A stretch of DNA of 64,000 nt, taken from positions 44,676,864-44,740,863 of the forward strand of contig NC_021677.1 in the NCBI RefSeq assembly GCF_000247815.1, read 5' to 3'. A model generated the notes under the pieces. That model searched no databases. It worked only from the letters and a program-made list of their open reading frames with translations, and was not told the origin of the DNA. Origin of the DNA: Ficedula albicollis (Eukaryota > Chordata > Aves > Passeriformes > Muscicapidae). Below, piece after piece: positions 26,001 to 38,792 of this stretch. The translations under genes were made by a program, and so were the position numbers. Numbering within the stretch: position 1 is the first letter of the stretch; every line of letters begins with the position of its first letter.

Positions 26001-29000
26001 AAATTTGACACATATTCTAACAACTTGGGCTCTATCTGGGAAAGAATTTGACCTCCTGCACTAGGATATGATCTGATAAATGTCAAGGTTGTTTGGTAGC
26101 TCTTTAAATGTAGTACAAATGGCAATGACAGTATGAATGTGTGCCTAGGAAGAATAAAGTTTTCTCACTCTTAATGTTACACCTGTAGCACATGAACACT
26201 ACATTTTTTCTGGTCCCAAGACAGATTTTATTGATTCATTCAAGGTACGATCTGGTCAAGGCAAATGGAAGGATGATGGGATGCACCAGATTCTGTGCAT
26301 GGAGTTAAAAGGGGGAAAAAATGTAAAGAAGATGGAAGCCTGTCCTCAAGGATAGATAATTACTTTTAATCATTATAAAAATAAAAATATTACAAATCTT
26401 GCTAAAGACATGCATATCTCTTCGCACTTGGGGCTTTCAAAATGTTTTATAAAGATTTTAACACATTAGTGTACTTGTTGGAATTAGGGAGAGAGATGTT
26501 GAACAGAGCATCTGGTGGAATCACCTGATGCACCTCCTTCCCAGAAAGTGAGAGCCCCTTCCTTCCACCCCCAGTGGTGAGTGAGGGGGTGTAGAATAGC
26601 CACCTGGACATGCCCACATGGCTCCAGTCTTCACCCCTCAAGTCTAGTGTGAAAAAATTCTGTTCTGGCTAGAAGCAAGACAAGGGTCACTATGAAAAAG
26701 TATATCTTCATTATCTAGTTTATTTATGGAAAAAATACAAAGTACTCAAGAAAATGCTTTAAATGTAGGATGCTTATGCATGGAAAACTTGAATTTCTGC
26801 AAGCTGGTGAATCTAAAGGTCTTTTAAAAAGATTCGTAAAGCGAGAAATATAATTTGTGAAGACTCACAAGAAAAGTGTTATTATTTACTTGATTTAATA
26901 GATATTACTGTGATTCAATATACTTCCTTACGTGTTGAGGATCGATGGCATCTTATAACCAAAATTGTAGCACCCACACCATGATGAAGTTACACAGATT
27001 TCAAGTAAAATAACCTGAATTACTTTCTGACTTTGAATCCCATCTGACCCTCCAATGTGAAATGCACCTATAACAATATAAAACAAGCTAAATTATTGAT
27101 TGAAATTATCCATTTAGAACATATGAGGTAAATAAATTATTACTGAGTCACAACAGTGTGGCTGTCCAGCTAATAGCACAAAACAACATGAAGAGAATAA
27201 AAAACGTAAGGTGTGATTATAGGCTAACTAGGTTCTAGGCATATACTTCTCTTTTCACAGTCAATTAGTTGAGACCCTAGTTTAAAAATTATTCTTTCCA
27301 TGCTGAGAGAAATCTATTTATATTTGGTCTAATAAAAATTAAAACACTGAGTTTGCAAGACTGAATGTTTTCATAGGGGAAGGGAAGAGTTTGCGAGTGG
27401 TGAGGAAGTGAATCATCATCATCATTATGGACTGCTGATGAGGATCTTCTCTGCAGATACTCCTAAGAAAACTGGAAACAGCTTTATAACTTTATTCTGG
27501 GTAGAATGATTAGTGATTAATCATCCTCCATAACAGAGAAATATTCATATTCATTATTCCTATACATAAGAAAGACAGCCTTACATAAGTAGGTTGAGAA
27601 ACACAGATGGGATCATCACCCAAGTGAAGGATACATAATCTACTTTAAATTCATTTCCTGTACTGAAAAGAAATGAGAAAGTTGTGGGGGTTTTGTTTGT
27701 CTGGTTGGTCGGAGTTGCGGTTTTTTTTGTTTGTTTGTATATTTGTTTCTTTCTTTAAACTTTTATTGAGAGTCTTTTTGAATTAAGCAGTATGCTTGAA
27801 AGCCACCATGCATGTCTTCTAAATGGGACAGGAAAGAAGTGACCCGTGCTTGTTCTTCCATTTTCTCAACCCTGCTTAGACAGCCCCTGGCTAGAGCATA
27901 AGTCAGATCGAAAGAAAATCCTTTGTGCTGACGTGACTGAAGACAAAGATGAAAAGATGTAGGGATAAAGAGCATTAAAACAAGGACAGAAAAGCACTGT
28001 CAGCTGATTCTTCTCTCCAGATAGAAGCAAAGCTGTCAGTCACAGCTGCTGTCTCTGCGCCGTGTGAGTGGCCTTGCTCCCCAGGGACAGCTCGCTCTGC
28101 CCAGCTCCCTTGTGCCGCGCTCAGTTTCTGAGGCAAAGGTTCCTGCTACGCACAAAAGGTCTTGTATATCATTTAGAGAAACAGATGCAGTTCTCTGATG
28201 ACAGGCAGAGAAGAATTTCTGTCTCCTGAGGTGGTGAACTCCGCTGTGGTGGCAGCTGGCCTGGTGCCCCCCTTGGCCTTTCACCAGAGTGCTGTCAGAT
28301 GTTCCAGCCATCACATCCCCAGGCACTCTCGCCATTTCCTTGGGTCTGAATTCAGACAGAGCTTTTCTGTCTCGGGGTTTCTTGACACATATCTGAGTTC
28401 AGACCCTCTGCATAGCACCCACCACCAGGGTTTGACTGTTACTTTCCAGAGTAATTCTGACATCTCAGATTCCTTCTGGAGCCTCAATATGCAATTGCTT
28501 AAATGGCAATAGAGGCTTTTCATTAATTCCTTGCCTTTGAGCTCACATAATGTTATTTCACTGCTCAGGTTTCCCTTTTTCTTTTGCACCCCTCTAGGGT
28601 TTGCCTTTTAACTTTGTTTAAAAAGGAATAAACCCCATTTTTTCTGTTTTCTTGTTTATAATATAGAATGCCAAAATTAGACAAGGCTTTTTGCAGGATA
28701 GTCTGCAAATACATGTGTGAGCACATATACCTATGGTCACTTTACTAGAGTCCTAGATCAGCCTGATTTGTGGTAAATGTCAGGCAAATCACATATTGGA
28801 TATGGGTGTAATAAAATCCTGTTCTAGGTTCTCTATTCTGTGCATCTGGAATGCATATGTGAGGTGTTTTTTACAACACTAAGGTAATAAAAACCCCCAC
28901 CTTGATATATTTAGAGATTCTGTATCAAATTTTTCTTTTGAAATATAAAATTTATGAATATCCCTCAAATTACAACAGTTTTTTCCCTTCCCCTCCCCTT

Positions 29001-29614
29001 TTTAAAATTTCTTTAAAAATTTTTATTTCAAGTTTATGGGAGGGAGAAGCAAGGCTGTATCTGATAGCAAGGATTACAGCAAGTACAGTGCAAAAGTCCT
29101 TAAAGAATTCAGTATTCGAATTCAGTAGTCAAATTCAGTAGTGAAACTAAAAAAAAAAGATTGGGTTCAGCTTGGTTTTGGTAGATGAAAATGCTTTCAT
29201 TATGAATTTTATTTTCAAAATAGATTCTTTGTTCTCCTGTTATGTGATATGATTAATTCTGTAGCTTTGTATGTCTAAATATGCTTGATTTTTAAATAAA
29301 GTTTAGGGGAAATACATACTTGACTAATGGATCCTGCACAATTTTTTCTGTTCCTTCTTGGTCAACAAAGTAGCAATACTTGATATTTATGTTATTGTCT
29401 GATAATTAGGTGCAAAACGACTTTCCAAGTATTTCTAAACAAAACTTTTGCAATTTAGGTGAGCAATGTTCACTTATAGTCACAAATGGAAGACAATCAA
29501 AGCCTACAGAGCTTGTTTATTTTTAAAAGTCATCCCACTCATAAACAGATTTTCAAATGAACATTATACATGGTTTCGTGTAGCCTGTTTCTTACAGTAG
29601 CTGCTGAGAGCTGT
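23014..29614. other. AT-rich non-coding DNA, no gene seen
   Basis: Mostly single copy. Includes (GT)7 at about 24738-24752, a T/G-rich tract at about 27681-27755, and a 13- to 15-bp trimer of aattcagta type at about 29105-29146. The part at 28010-28340 is distinctly richer in G+C and contains some CpG; its overlapping frames on both strands (about 90-104 codons) match nothing I know. No exon or RNA gene can be supported. Confidence 0.5.
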
Positions 29615-30200
29615 CTACTTTTGAAACCATAGCTACTACTATATAAATAAGTAGAAGCTTTTATCTTTGAAGTGAGCTGTGGCTCTTGAACACACTGGAA
29701 TACATGGCTCAGGACTCCCTCTAAAATATGTGCCGAGGGAAATCACAAAGACCTTATTCCAATCCAGAAGTACATTTTCTTCAGAAATCACTTCAGAAGT
29801 TAGGCCAATAATACCTACCTCTGTTATACAGGCAGACATAATTAGTACAAATGAGCTATTGACATGAAAATAGAAGCTCTTTCTTACCCTCTGTGCATCA
29901 CTTATAATTGCTTTTATGTTAAATTGCACTGCTTAAAATGCTCTGCACTCTGCTCTGTCACCAGATTTCTGGGACCAAATGCAATGTGTCAATTTGACTA
30001 AAAGTTGCAACATGGAAAGAAAATAATCCAACAAAACAGCTAAATGCATTCTGCCCTTATGAAAATACATTTTTTCTTTTTAAAAACTGAGTGCACTAGA
30101 TAACAAAAACCTACTTTATTTCCAAAGCAATTGTAGGGTTTTTTTAATTTGTTGTAGGTATATTTGGGGTTTTTTTGTTGTTTATGTTTTTAGGTGGGGT
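29615..30200. repeat. segmental duplication, copy 1 (about 586 bp)
   Basis: This segment, starting ctacttttgaaaccatagct, recurs at 30731 with a period of 1116 bp. It ends at taggtggggt just before the TTTG array. I see about five small differences from copy 2 (cagcta/caacta, gtgcac/gtgtac, tttcc/tttct, and two in G/T homopolymer runs), so divergence is below 1 percent. The 96-codon minus frame present in both copies is only a by-product of the duplication and shows no recognisable protein. Confidence 0.95.
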
Positions 30201-30730
30201 TTGTTTGTTTGTTTGTTTGTTTGTTTGTTTGTTTGTTTGTTTGTTTGTTTGTTTGTTTGTTTGTTTGTTTGTTTGTTTGTTTGTTTGTTTGTTTGTTTGT
30301 TTGTTTGTTTGTTTGTTTGTTTGTTTGTTTGTTTGTTTGTTTGTTTGTTTGTTTGTTTGTTTGTTTGTTTGTTTGTTTGTTTGTTTGTTTGTTTGTTTGT
30401 TTGTTTGTTTGTTTGTTTGTTTGTTTGTTTGTTTGTTTGTTTGTTTGTTTGTTTGTTTGTTTGTTTGTTTGTTTGTTTGTTTGTTTGTTTGTTTGTTTGT
30501 TTGTTTGTTTGTTTGTTTGTTTGTTTGTTTGTTTGTTTGTTTGTTTGTTTGTTTGTTTGTTTGTTTGTTTGTTTGTTTGTTTGTTTGTTTGTTTGTTTGT
30601 TTGTTTGTTTGTTTGTTTGTTTGTTTGTTTGTTTGTTTGTTTGTTTGTTTGTTTGTTTGTTTGTTTGTTTGTTTGTTTGTTTGTTTGTTTGTTTGTTTGT
30701 TTGTTTGTTTGTTTGTTTGTTTGTTTGTTT
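30200..30730. repeat. pure (TTTG)n microsatellite, about 133 units
   Basis: 531 bases of TTTG with no interruption that I can see. The long frames in it, repeating CLFV on the + strand and KQTN on the - strand, exist only because the 4-bp unit reads open in all frames. Pure tetranucleotide arrays of this length are unusual and expected to be unstable. Confidence 0.98.
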
Positions 30731-31318
30731 CTACTTTTGAAACCATAGCTACTACTATATAAATAAGTAGAAGCTTTTATCTTTGAAGTGAGCTGTGGCT
30801 CTTGAACACACTGGAATACATGGCTCAGGACTCCCTCTAAAATATGTGCCGAGGGAAATCACAAAGACCTTATTCCAATCCAGAAGTACATTTTCTTCAG
30901 AAATCACTTCAGAAGTTAGGCCAATAATACCTACCTCTGTTATACAGGCAGACATAATTAGTACAAATGAGCTATTGACATGAAAATAGAAGCTCTTTCT
31001 TACCCTCTGTGCATCACTTATAATTGCTTTTATGTTAAATTGCACTGCTTAAAATGCTCTGCACTCTGCTCTGTCACCAGATTTCTGGGACCAAATGCAA
31101 TGTGTCAATTTGACTAAAAGTTGCAACATGGAAAGAAAATAATCCAACAAAACAACTAAATGCATTCTGCCCTTATGAAAATACATTTTTTCTTTTTAAA
31201 AACTGAGTGTACTAGATAACAAAAACCTACTTTATTTCTAAAGCAATTGTAGGGGTTTTTTAATTTGTTGTAGGTATATTTGGGTTTTTTTTTGTTGTTT
31301 ATGTTTTTAGGTGGGGTT
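30731..31318. repeat. segmental duplication, copy 2 (about 588 bp)
   Basis: Direct copy of 29615-30200, joined at its 5' end to the TTTG array. It ends at taggtggggtt, where instead of a TTTG array it runs into a further copy of its own last 107 bp. Confidence 0.95.
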
Positions 31319-31425
31319 CACTAGATAACAAAAACCTACTTTATTTCCAAAGCAATTGTAGGGTTTTTTTAATTTGTTGTAGGTATATTTGGGGTTTTTT
31401 TGTTGTTTATGTTTTTAGGTGGGGT
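31319..31425. repeat. third copy of the 107-bp end of the segmental duplication
   Basis: Starts cactagataacaaaaacc and corresponds to 30094-30200 with an offset of 1225 bp. It carries the copy 1 states (tttcc, and the same G/T run lengths) and not those of the adjacent copy 2. It is therefore a closer relative of the more distant copy. Confidence 0.92.
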
Positions 31426-31467
31426 TTGTTTGTTTGTTTGTTTGTTTGTTTGTTTGTTTGTTTGTTT
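31425..31467. repeat. (TTTG)n microsatellite, about 11 units
   Basis: A short TTTG array follows the third end-copy, in the same position relative to that segment as the 531-bp array has to copy 1. It ends at tttgttttta. Confidence 0.95.
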
Positions 31468-31680
31468 TTATGACACATTCCTGGACAAACTACAAAATGC
31501 CAGAGACAGGTCAGAGCTTGTTAGTCTGGGAGACGACAAAATGTTTGAGTCTCCAGAGTCATGTGTGTATTCCTGTGTGCGTATATATTCTCTGCTAGCC
31601 TTCAAACATAAAATTCTTATTGGAGTTTGTCCTGAAACATTTGCCTTGGGTAATTTAACCCAATACAAGGGAAATGTAAG

Positions 31681-31830
31681 ATAGTGGAAAATCATATGGA
31701 ATAATTGATGGTGAAGGAATCAGTTAAGTTTGAAAATAGCTACTAAAGCAATCCTATAGTGGAAAATCATATGGAATAATTTATGGTAAAGGAATCAGTT
31801 AAGTTTGAAAATAGCTACTAAAGCAATCCT
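31681..31830. repeat. two-copy tandem duplication, 75-bp unit
   Basis: Copies at 31681-31755 and 31756-31830 start atagtggaaaatcatatgg, end agcaatcct and abut exactly. Two differences are visible (attgatggtgaa against atttatggtaaa). Confidence 0.93.
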
Positions 31831-34800
31831 TATCAAGAAAAAAAAGTACAAAAAGTACAAAAATAAATGAGATTTAGTTTTGAAACTCAATTACCATACT
31901 ATCTCTACATATCCAGAACAAATGCTTGTATAGTGTCTGAAACATTAATCATTATTATGGTACTGTGATGTTTGATCAGAAGTTGGTTTGTTTATTTAAT
32001 TTTGTTTAATTTTTGTTCTGCTTTCCATTGCTTTGTTTCAAGATGTTTCTACATGGTTTTACTGGGAAGAACTATTTTATTTTGAACAAAGAAGAATCTT
32101 TGAAACAACATTCCACTGAAAGCAAAAAAATCATTACACCTGCTAACATGAGATTGCAATATTTCCAACCCTTTCACTTGTCTCACCTTTCCTCTTTCTC
32201 TTCTCCTTTTCTTGTCTCTCAAGTTGGTCCTTGTAATAGTCAGTGCTTTCTAGTACTGAATATTTAATAAATATTCTGCAAAGTACTTCTTTTTCGTATT
32301 AGAAATGCTAGAGAAAAAAATTTTGAAAGATATTGTTCCCTGAAAGCAGAAGCCACTCAAAGGCAATATATTCCACGTGAAAATGAGTGTTGATTTGAAG
32401 ACAGTTGCAGTGCTTTTTCACCAGATGCATATAATAGTATACAATTTCTTAGTATTTCAATACTTCTAAGATATTGTTTTCAGATTTACATGGATAAAAC
32501 TCTAAAGTTCTTACTGATTCTCTCTCAAAAAACAGCACTAGAATTTTAAATTAGGAATTTCAGGTATGGTTTGCATACTCCCTGAAAGAGTTTCTACTTA
32601 AAAATTAAGGTAGGAATTCCTAGAGTTGACTTAACAATAGCTTTTCTTTCCTCTTGGAGAGATACAGTCAAATAACTTCTAATTTCTGGTGATCTCATAA
32701 CTGCTATTCGTATTTGTTTCACCATTTTATGTTTTCTTGTTATAAATAGCAGGATGTTTACATTTTCTTGCTTTAATATGGTAGAGTACTCCCAAAGGCA
32801 ATAAATGAAAAACTAGTGTTAATACTAATAATGAGTGACAATTTTTGTAATCAACTGTGAAAATGAATCACAATTTTCAAGTGCAAAAGTGCAGTGGTAA
32901 TTTCCAAAGAGGTGTTGGTGTATGGAACAATCTATGGACTCTTACAATGTTTTGTATCATTCTCCATTCCTTTCCAGAGACCAAACTGTTCTAACTGTGT
33001 GTGGAGAGACTTTCATTTCTCACTTCTTGGAGACGAGAAAAAAGAAGCAAGAGATTGTCACTCCTCTCTCACTTAGGAAAAGATGTGCAAACTTAAAAAA
33101 TAGATCTGTGTTCCACTGCTGCTGTAAACAAACCAGCAAAGGGGGAAAAAAGAGACTCTCTAAGGAAACACAGAAGAAAACTATTCTTTGTCTGCATTAG
33201 GCTACAGTTCAAGCAAGTGACAGAGTTTGGAAGAGATGTGGAATGACAGCCCTGTCTAGCTGCAGCTGGCAGTGGGAATGGCCTCATCTGTTTACAATTC
33301 ACTCTCCCTGTTAGGGTTGCTGTAAATTTGCTATAAGAATGTGGTTAGCTATCTCCCCTTGACATATTTGCCATGGCACATATCTATATGTATGTTTACT
33401 TTTTTCCTACTCACTGAGGCCACAAAAAAATTCTTCTTAGCTGTTTAGCCAATATTTCCCTTTTTGCCATATCCTTATGAAACTGATATATATATATATA
33501 TATATAACTGTAGTACTCAATTTATTTCATTCAGTGTAGGAGAGAAATGCCTTCCCTTATCTTGTCCTTTGGTGTTTGAGTCAGATAACCAAGGAATGCA
33601 TTAATCCTTAAGATATAATTATATTCCCAAGAAGGATACACAGGCACGTCTAAACAAAGAGAAATTTTCTTCTCACTGGAAATAAACACAACAATTTTTA
33701 CTTCCATATCAAGAAAAACAACAAAATAATTAGAGAGCATTTTTATATATAATTTCAAAAATTTTAACAGTACAGGAAAATAATAATAATAATAAAAAAA
33801 TCACCCAGTTCTAAAATGCAACATCTCCTCCTTCAAAAAAATCCCCAATTTTCCAAAAGTTGTCTATTTTCTACTGTCTTCAGTTGTAAATTGAAGACTA
33901 AATGATTTGGCTTCAAATTTAGTATGTGTTTATTTTAAAACCTTTAAAATTGCAATTATGATTAGTTATGTATGAGGAACTTTATTTATACGAACACGAA
34001 GTTATTACTGCAATAAAAGAGGTCTGAGAAGGCTGCAGTGACAACATTATTAAATGTAAGTTATACATGTCTACTTATTTCCTACAGAGACTTTGGAATC
34101 AAGCCTAGGACAACTATGGATACTTCAACTAGACAGCTCAAGGGAATATGCCCATTTTACTACTAGCACAATCAACACTACAAATTTCCCTTGGGTCCTC
34201 ATGAATTTGAAGCTGGTCAGTTAGGAAAAGTGTTTAAAGGCTAGTAAGATACCTGAATGCCATTGTTCAAACAAATACAAGGAAATTGACTCCAGTATTT
34301 TGATACCTTAAAATAAGGAAATTTTTAAAGTTAGAAATATGTGACACAAAAAAAGTAATTTTTCACAGCTTATGTGACTCCAGAACGCCAACTAATTAAA
34401 GAAATAGTAAATATTTGATGTAAAAATACTGAATTTGCCATTTGCTATCTTCTCAGTGATTTTTTAACCTCTCCATGTACTAGCTGGCTTTGTTTTTTTT
34501 TTTTTGTTTTTTTTTTTTGTTTTGGTTTGGTTTGGTTTGGTTTTTTTTGTTTTTTTGGTTTTTTTTTCCTAAGTGTGAATGCATCACGTTTTCAATAGGA
34601 TAGGACATACTGTCTGTAGGTTTAATGTGGGAAATAAATTTATGAAAAAAAACCTCACAAATTGCTTCAGAGACATTTTTTTATCAGGAACCTCTGTGGA
34701 AGAGTGAAAACAAAGAAATGTACTTATGTTTAAAGATATTGAGAGTTTTAAGACCTTGCATCTTGAATACTGAATGAAGAAATAATGTTGTGCTTTACCC

Positions 34801-37800
34801 AGTAGAATAAGTAATAATTTCATGGTGAGAACACATGCAAGAACAAAAATCTTAGTATCATATATATCAAGCAATTCAAGCAAAAATGTCACTGATTTTC
34901 TTTGAGTTTCCCACTCCTGGCCAATATATACTGTCCAGGTCTGAGACACTTATTTACATATATTCTTTAAAATATAAGGAACTTCAAAAATAGTGAAAGA
35001 AATTAATAAATTCAAACATTAAAAAGAAAATGAAACAAACAAAACCAAAACAGAACCAGAAAACAATCTGTATTGTCATGATATGTAATAGTTACTTCAA
35101 TGGAACATAAAGACTAACTTAAAATAGTTGAGAAAAATTACAGAATGGATGAGAATACTGTGGGCAAAAATCCTCATTCAATGCAAGTGGTTATCTAGAA
35201 TCATGGTACAATAAAAAACAGCTGGAAGAACAAGTCAACATTTGAGTAATACTAAATAAAACTTCACAATTTTTTTTACTAATATATGTTCCTATACAAT
35301 AATTACTTGCATTATATTCCTTCCTTTACTGAAAGTTTTCAAAGAACCTTAGGGTTCTTTGCCTTCTAAGTGGTGATCAGGATAACAGGGCCACTGTGGC
35401 TATGAACTCTCAGAAAAGTTTGGTGAAGTTTCTTTTAGTCTCAGAGTTCTATTCTCAGTCAAGATACTACTTAATTTCACTAAACTCTAGACTAGATTGT
35501 TTATTTTTTCATTTAGAGGTCTGTTTGTCTTTCTCCCTTTCTCTCAAAAAAAAAAAAAAGGTAATTTCATGTTAAACTTTCTTGTATTAGAAAAAGACAA
35601 GGCTAACTCAGAAGTTATTCTAATGAGTCAGTGGCATTGTGTTAAAGCAAAGCCCTAGAGTGAGTTTAGAATCGGGCAGACTGAAACAAGTAAATGCAGT
35701 ATGTCAGTCTGTAGCCCAGAAGTAAAGTAATTTTCTTCCTCCTGCGTACCTCTGACTGCTATCTATATTTGCTGCTCTCCCATCAGCATCAGCAAATGTA
35801 ACCACTTAAACTTGATCCTTCTGTCCTGATCAGTTATATGGAGAAAAGGCAGTAGAGATCTGTCTTAATCCATGTGGGATGCCCTTAATGCTTACCCTAG
35901 AGTGGACATGATTTTTTCCTTACTAGAATTATCTGCTTTCTGTTTCTTACACTAGCTATTTATCTGCTTCCATATCTCATAAGGGATACTTGAAAGCTTC
36001 TATCTAAACCAGGTCTCAGTTACGTAGAATTAGGAACAGGCTGTGGAAAATTCACAGAACATGTGCTGTCACTTTCAACACCACTGGCAATGCCTTGAAT
36101 TTGAGAGGATGTGAAATAGTCAGGAGTTTTCATCTGTACTCAGTACATTGAATATTTCTCAGTAAAACATAGAAGTCAAGTTATCTTCAAAGTACAAAAC
36201 CTATTTTTCAGAGATGAGGTCTGTATGGAAATGGTGAAAGTCCTGTTTGGATAAAACCCTGCAGACACGTATGAGCAAAAGTTGGGTTCTGACACTGTAG
36301 CTCAAATTCAGAGTGCAGCATTTTTCGTGAGTCATCTTGATGAATGAAAACTAAGCAAAAAATTTGCAGGTGGGTCTCACAGTGGGAAAATCTGACATTC
36401 TGAAAAGTTACATAGGATCTGGATGCACCCAGTTATTCCAGATATTATTAATTTTGTGTAGTTGGAGGTGTGGTATCTCACACACAAAAAAAAAGTAGGG
36501 TCATCTGTCTGCTCAAGTTTTTTGAAAAATTGTGCATGCACAGCTATGATTTTATTTGGGATGGCTGCTTTAGGTCTCCTAAAGGATGCTGTCATATGTC
36601 CACTTGCCTTTCAGCAGAAGAGAAAAACACAAGAGTACCTGATGTATGTTTGCCCTTGCATGGGGATGATTTAGCTCATCTTGTTGTCTATTTACTGTCA
36701 TCACCCATCAGAAGCTGAAATAGCTATAACTGTTCTTTTCCTATCCATTCTCATAAGGATTTTATGCTCATGTAAATTTAGGCCACGCTTCCTACACATT
36801 CTATGAAGAACAAGTGAAGGTGGAAATTGCAAAAAGCCAACTTTTGGCAAAGGAATTGTTTTAATTCCATTTTTTACTTAGAAATATTGTAATATGTATG
36901 AATCTCACACAAATATGAAAAGTAGTTACTATCTTTGTAATGAAATTTTTTTAATCATGTTTATCTATTTATGAATTACTGCAGATTTACTAGAATCAGC
37001 GGTCTGTTTCGAGTGAGAAACTAAGATTAAAACCACTTGCCCTCAATTGCCTAGAAACCTGGCAGGAGCTGTAGGAAGAAAAGGTAAATGCTTTTGAATC
37101 CTTTTCTAGTTCACAAGGAGAGATTTTTTTTATCCTTCTTCCTTCAAAATACCATTAAACTAAAATTCCCAAAAAATGACCGAATGTGTCTGTTTATACT
37201 TTGGTTACCAGTTTAACTTTGCAGTTAAACTTTTTTACAGCAATTTCATCATCCTCTCAATTGGTAGCATTGACAAATAGTAGCTATTAGAACAGAGAGC
37301 ACTGAATATCCAGAAGCAAACTCCATGGCATATATCAAAGTATTCATCTCGCACCATATCTTGAAAATTCAATTATTATAAAAGCAAAATCATTACAGAG
37401 ACACAAATGTTCTGAGGACAGAACTGGGAGCACATGGGGGTTGTTTTCAATTGAACATAAAAGAGTGTTAAATCAATTTCAAAGTTCAATATTCTTCAAG
37501 GGAGGGTAACGAGGAAAGTACATGCAGCAACTCTGTTTTGCTTGAGAATACTTTCTTAGATTGCTGTGTTACCTCGGGGATTTTGCCCTTGCTTTTTCTG
37601 GATGGGTAAGTAAGGGAAGAACGATATGAGAGGGTCAAAACACATAAAGATTAATTCTGTGTTCTGACAGCCTTTGCACAGTTGAATCCACAGCTGTGAC
37701 TTAAATTTTCATGAGATAAAGTTCGTCCATATGGTCAATGAACAATACCTCTTTAAATTAACAAATTAACCAAAAAGGGCAGGAAACATGCTGAACTATA

Positions 37801-38242
37801 GAGATAAAGAAGTTACTTTCTGTTAATTGAACTCTAACCAAGTAGTTCTTTGGTTCAGAGAAGAACTTAGATGAGTTTTTGTCCCAGTTTTTTCAAAACT
37901 GGCAAAATAGGTACTGTGAGCTGGTGGAAAATTAGTTTAAGTTTAAACTAAATTAATTCACTTTAATTCATGCAAAATGTTTTGAGATGGAAAAAAAGAA
38001 AAATGGACACTCATATCAACATATTTTGAAGACATTCTGCTGCTTGAAATGTCAGAAGCATTCTCAATAAAGACACCATAGGGTGAAATGAAGTGGTCCA
38101 GGCAACATAAAGAGTGTAAAATATCACACAGATATCACTATCATGCATGACTGAAGTTAAAAAGTGGACTATATATGTTCTCTTTTCAGTATATTGAAAT
38201 GAATGAGAAATTATCTTTACTTAATATGCATAGCGTTCTCTA
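31831..38242. other. AT-rich non-coding DNA, no gene seen
   Basis: Mostly single copy. A (TA)10 tract lies at about 33486-33506, an (AAT)n tract at about 33781-33796, and a T-rich tract with GGTTT units at 34492-34569. A 121-codon minus frame at 34584-34949 is the longest non-repeat frame in this stretch, but it is rich in Leu, Phe and Ser, has no domain I recognise, and is not called. One half of a dispersed repeat pair lies at 35345-35430 (listed separately). Confidence 0.5.
35345..35430 (+). repeat. dispersed repeat of unknown family, copy 1
   Basis: About 86 bp containing aagtggtgatcagg, aacagggccactgtgg and ctatgaactctcag. It is closely matched by 39372-39458, about 4.03 kb away in the same orientation. 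A handful of substitutions and one indel separate the copies. I cannot name the family. It may be a piece of an avian transposon. Confidence 0.85.
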
Positions 38243-38281
38243 TGTTGTGGTTTAAGATGACAAGGCAGCTAAACACGACAG

Positions 38282-38466
38282 ACTCTTGCTCACAACTCTT
38301 CCTGTAGTGGGTCGAGGAGGGAACTGGGGGGGAAAAAAAAAGAGTAGAACTTGTGAGATAAAAACAGTTTAATACTCTTGCTCACAACTCTTTCTGTAGT
38401 GGGTCGAGGAGGGAATTTGCGGGAAAAAAAAAAAAAGTAGAACTTGTGAGATAAAAACAGTTTAAT
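38282..38466. repeat. tandem duplication inside the LTR, about 92-bp unit
   Basis: Copies at 38282-38373 and 38374-38466 start actcttgctcacaactct and end aaaacagtttaata. They differ by a substitution (cttcc/tttct region), a few bases around the G and A runs, and A-run length. Confidence 0.92.
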
Positions 38467-38516
38467 AGGACAGAAATGGAAGAAAAACATGATGATGAAA
38501 GTAATAATAATGCTAG

Positions 38517-38710
38517 CAAAATTTAGATTATACAAAGAAAGTGATGCACAATGTACTTTTACAAGCTCACCGCCTGCTGACTGATGCTCACCTATCCCTT
38601 AGCCAGCTTTTCCACAAAATTTAGATTATACAAAGAAAGTTATGCACAATGTACTTTCACAAGCTCACCGCCTGCTGATGATGCTCACCTATCCCTTAGC
38701 CAGCTTTTCC
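38517..38710. repeat. tandem duplication inside the LTR, about 98-bp unit
   Basis: Copies at about 38517-38612 and 38615-38710 start caaaatttagattataca and end agccagcttttcc. Differences include gtgatg/gttatg, cttttac/cttTcac and a short deletion at gctgactgatg. Confidence 0.92.
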
Positions 38711-38792
38711 CCTGATTTACATGCTAAGTGTGACACCACATGGAATGGAACCCTGATTGACATGCTAAGTGTGACACCACATGGAATGGAAT
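38711..38792. repeat. tandem duplication inside the LTR, 41-bp unit
   Basis: Copies at 38711-38751 and 38752-38792 share acatgctaagtgtgacacca and abut exactly. They differ at cctgattta/cctgattga and at the last base. Confidence 0.93.

Noticed and set aside
30144..30762. Long frames of 179-200 codons with CLFV or KQTN repeats
   Set aside because: They are direct readings of the pure TTTG array, which has no stop codon in several frames on both strands. No flanking coding sequence.
29639..31045. Identical 96-codon minus frames at 29639-29929 and 30755-31045, a possible gene pair
   Set aside because: They are identical because the DNA segment is duplicated. Protein similarity adds no evidence of coding.
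34584..34949. 121-codon minus-strand frame
   Set aside because: No recognised domain, composition typical of translated AT-rich DNA, and no promoter, splice or neighbour context. A chance frame is likely in 64 kb searched in six frames.
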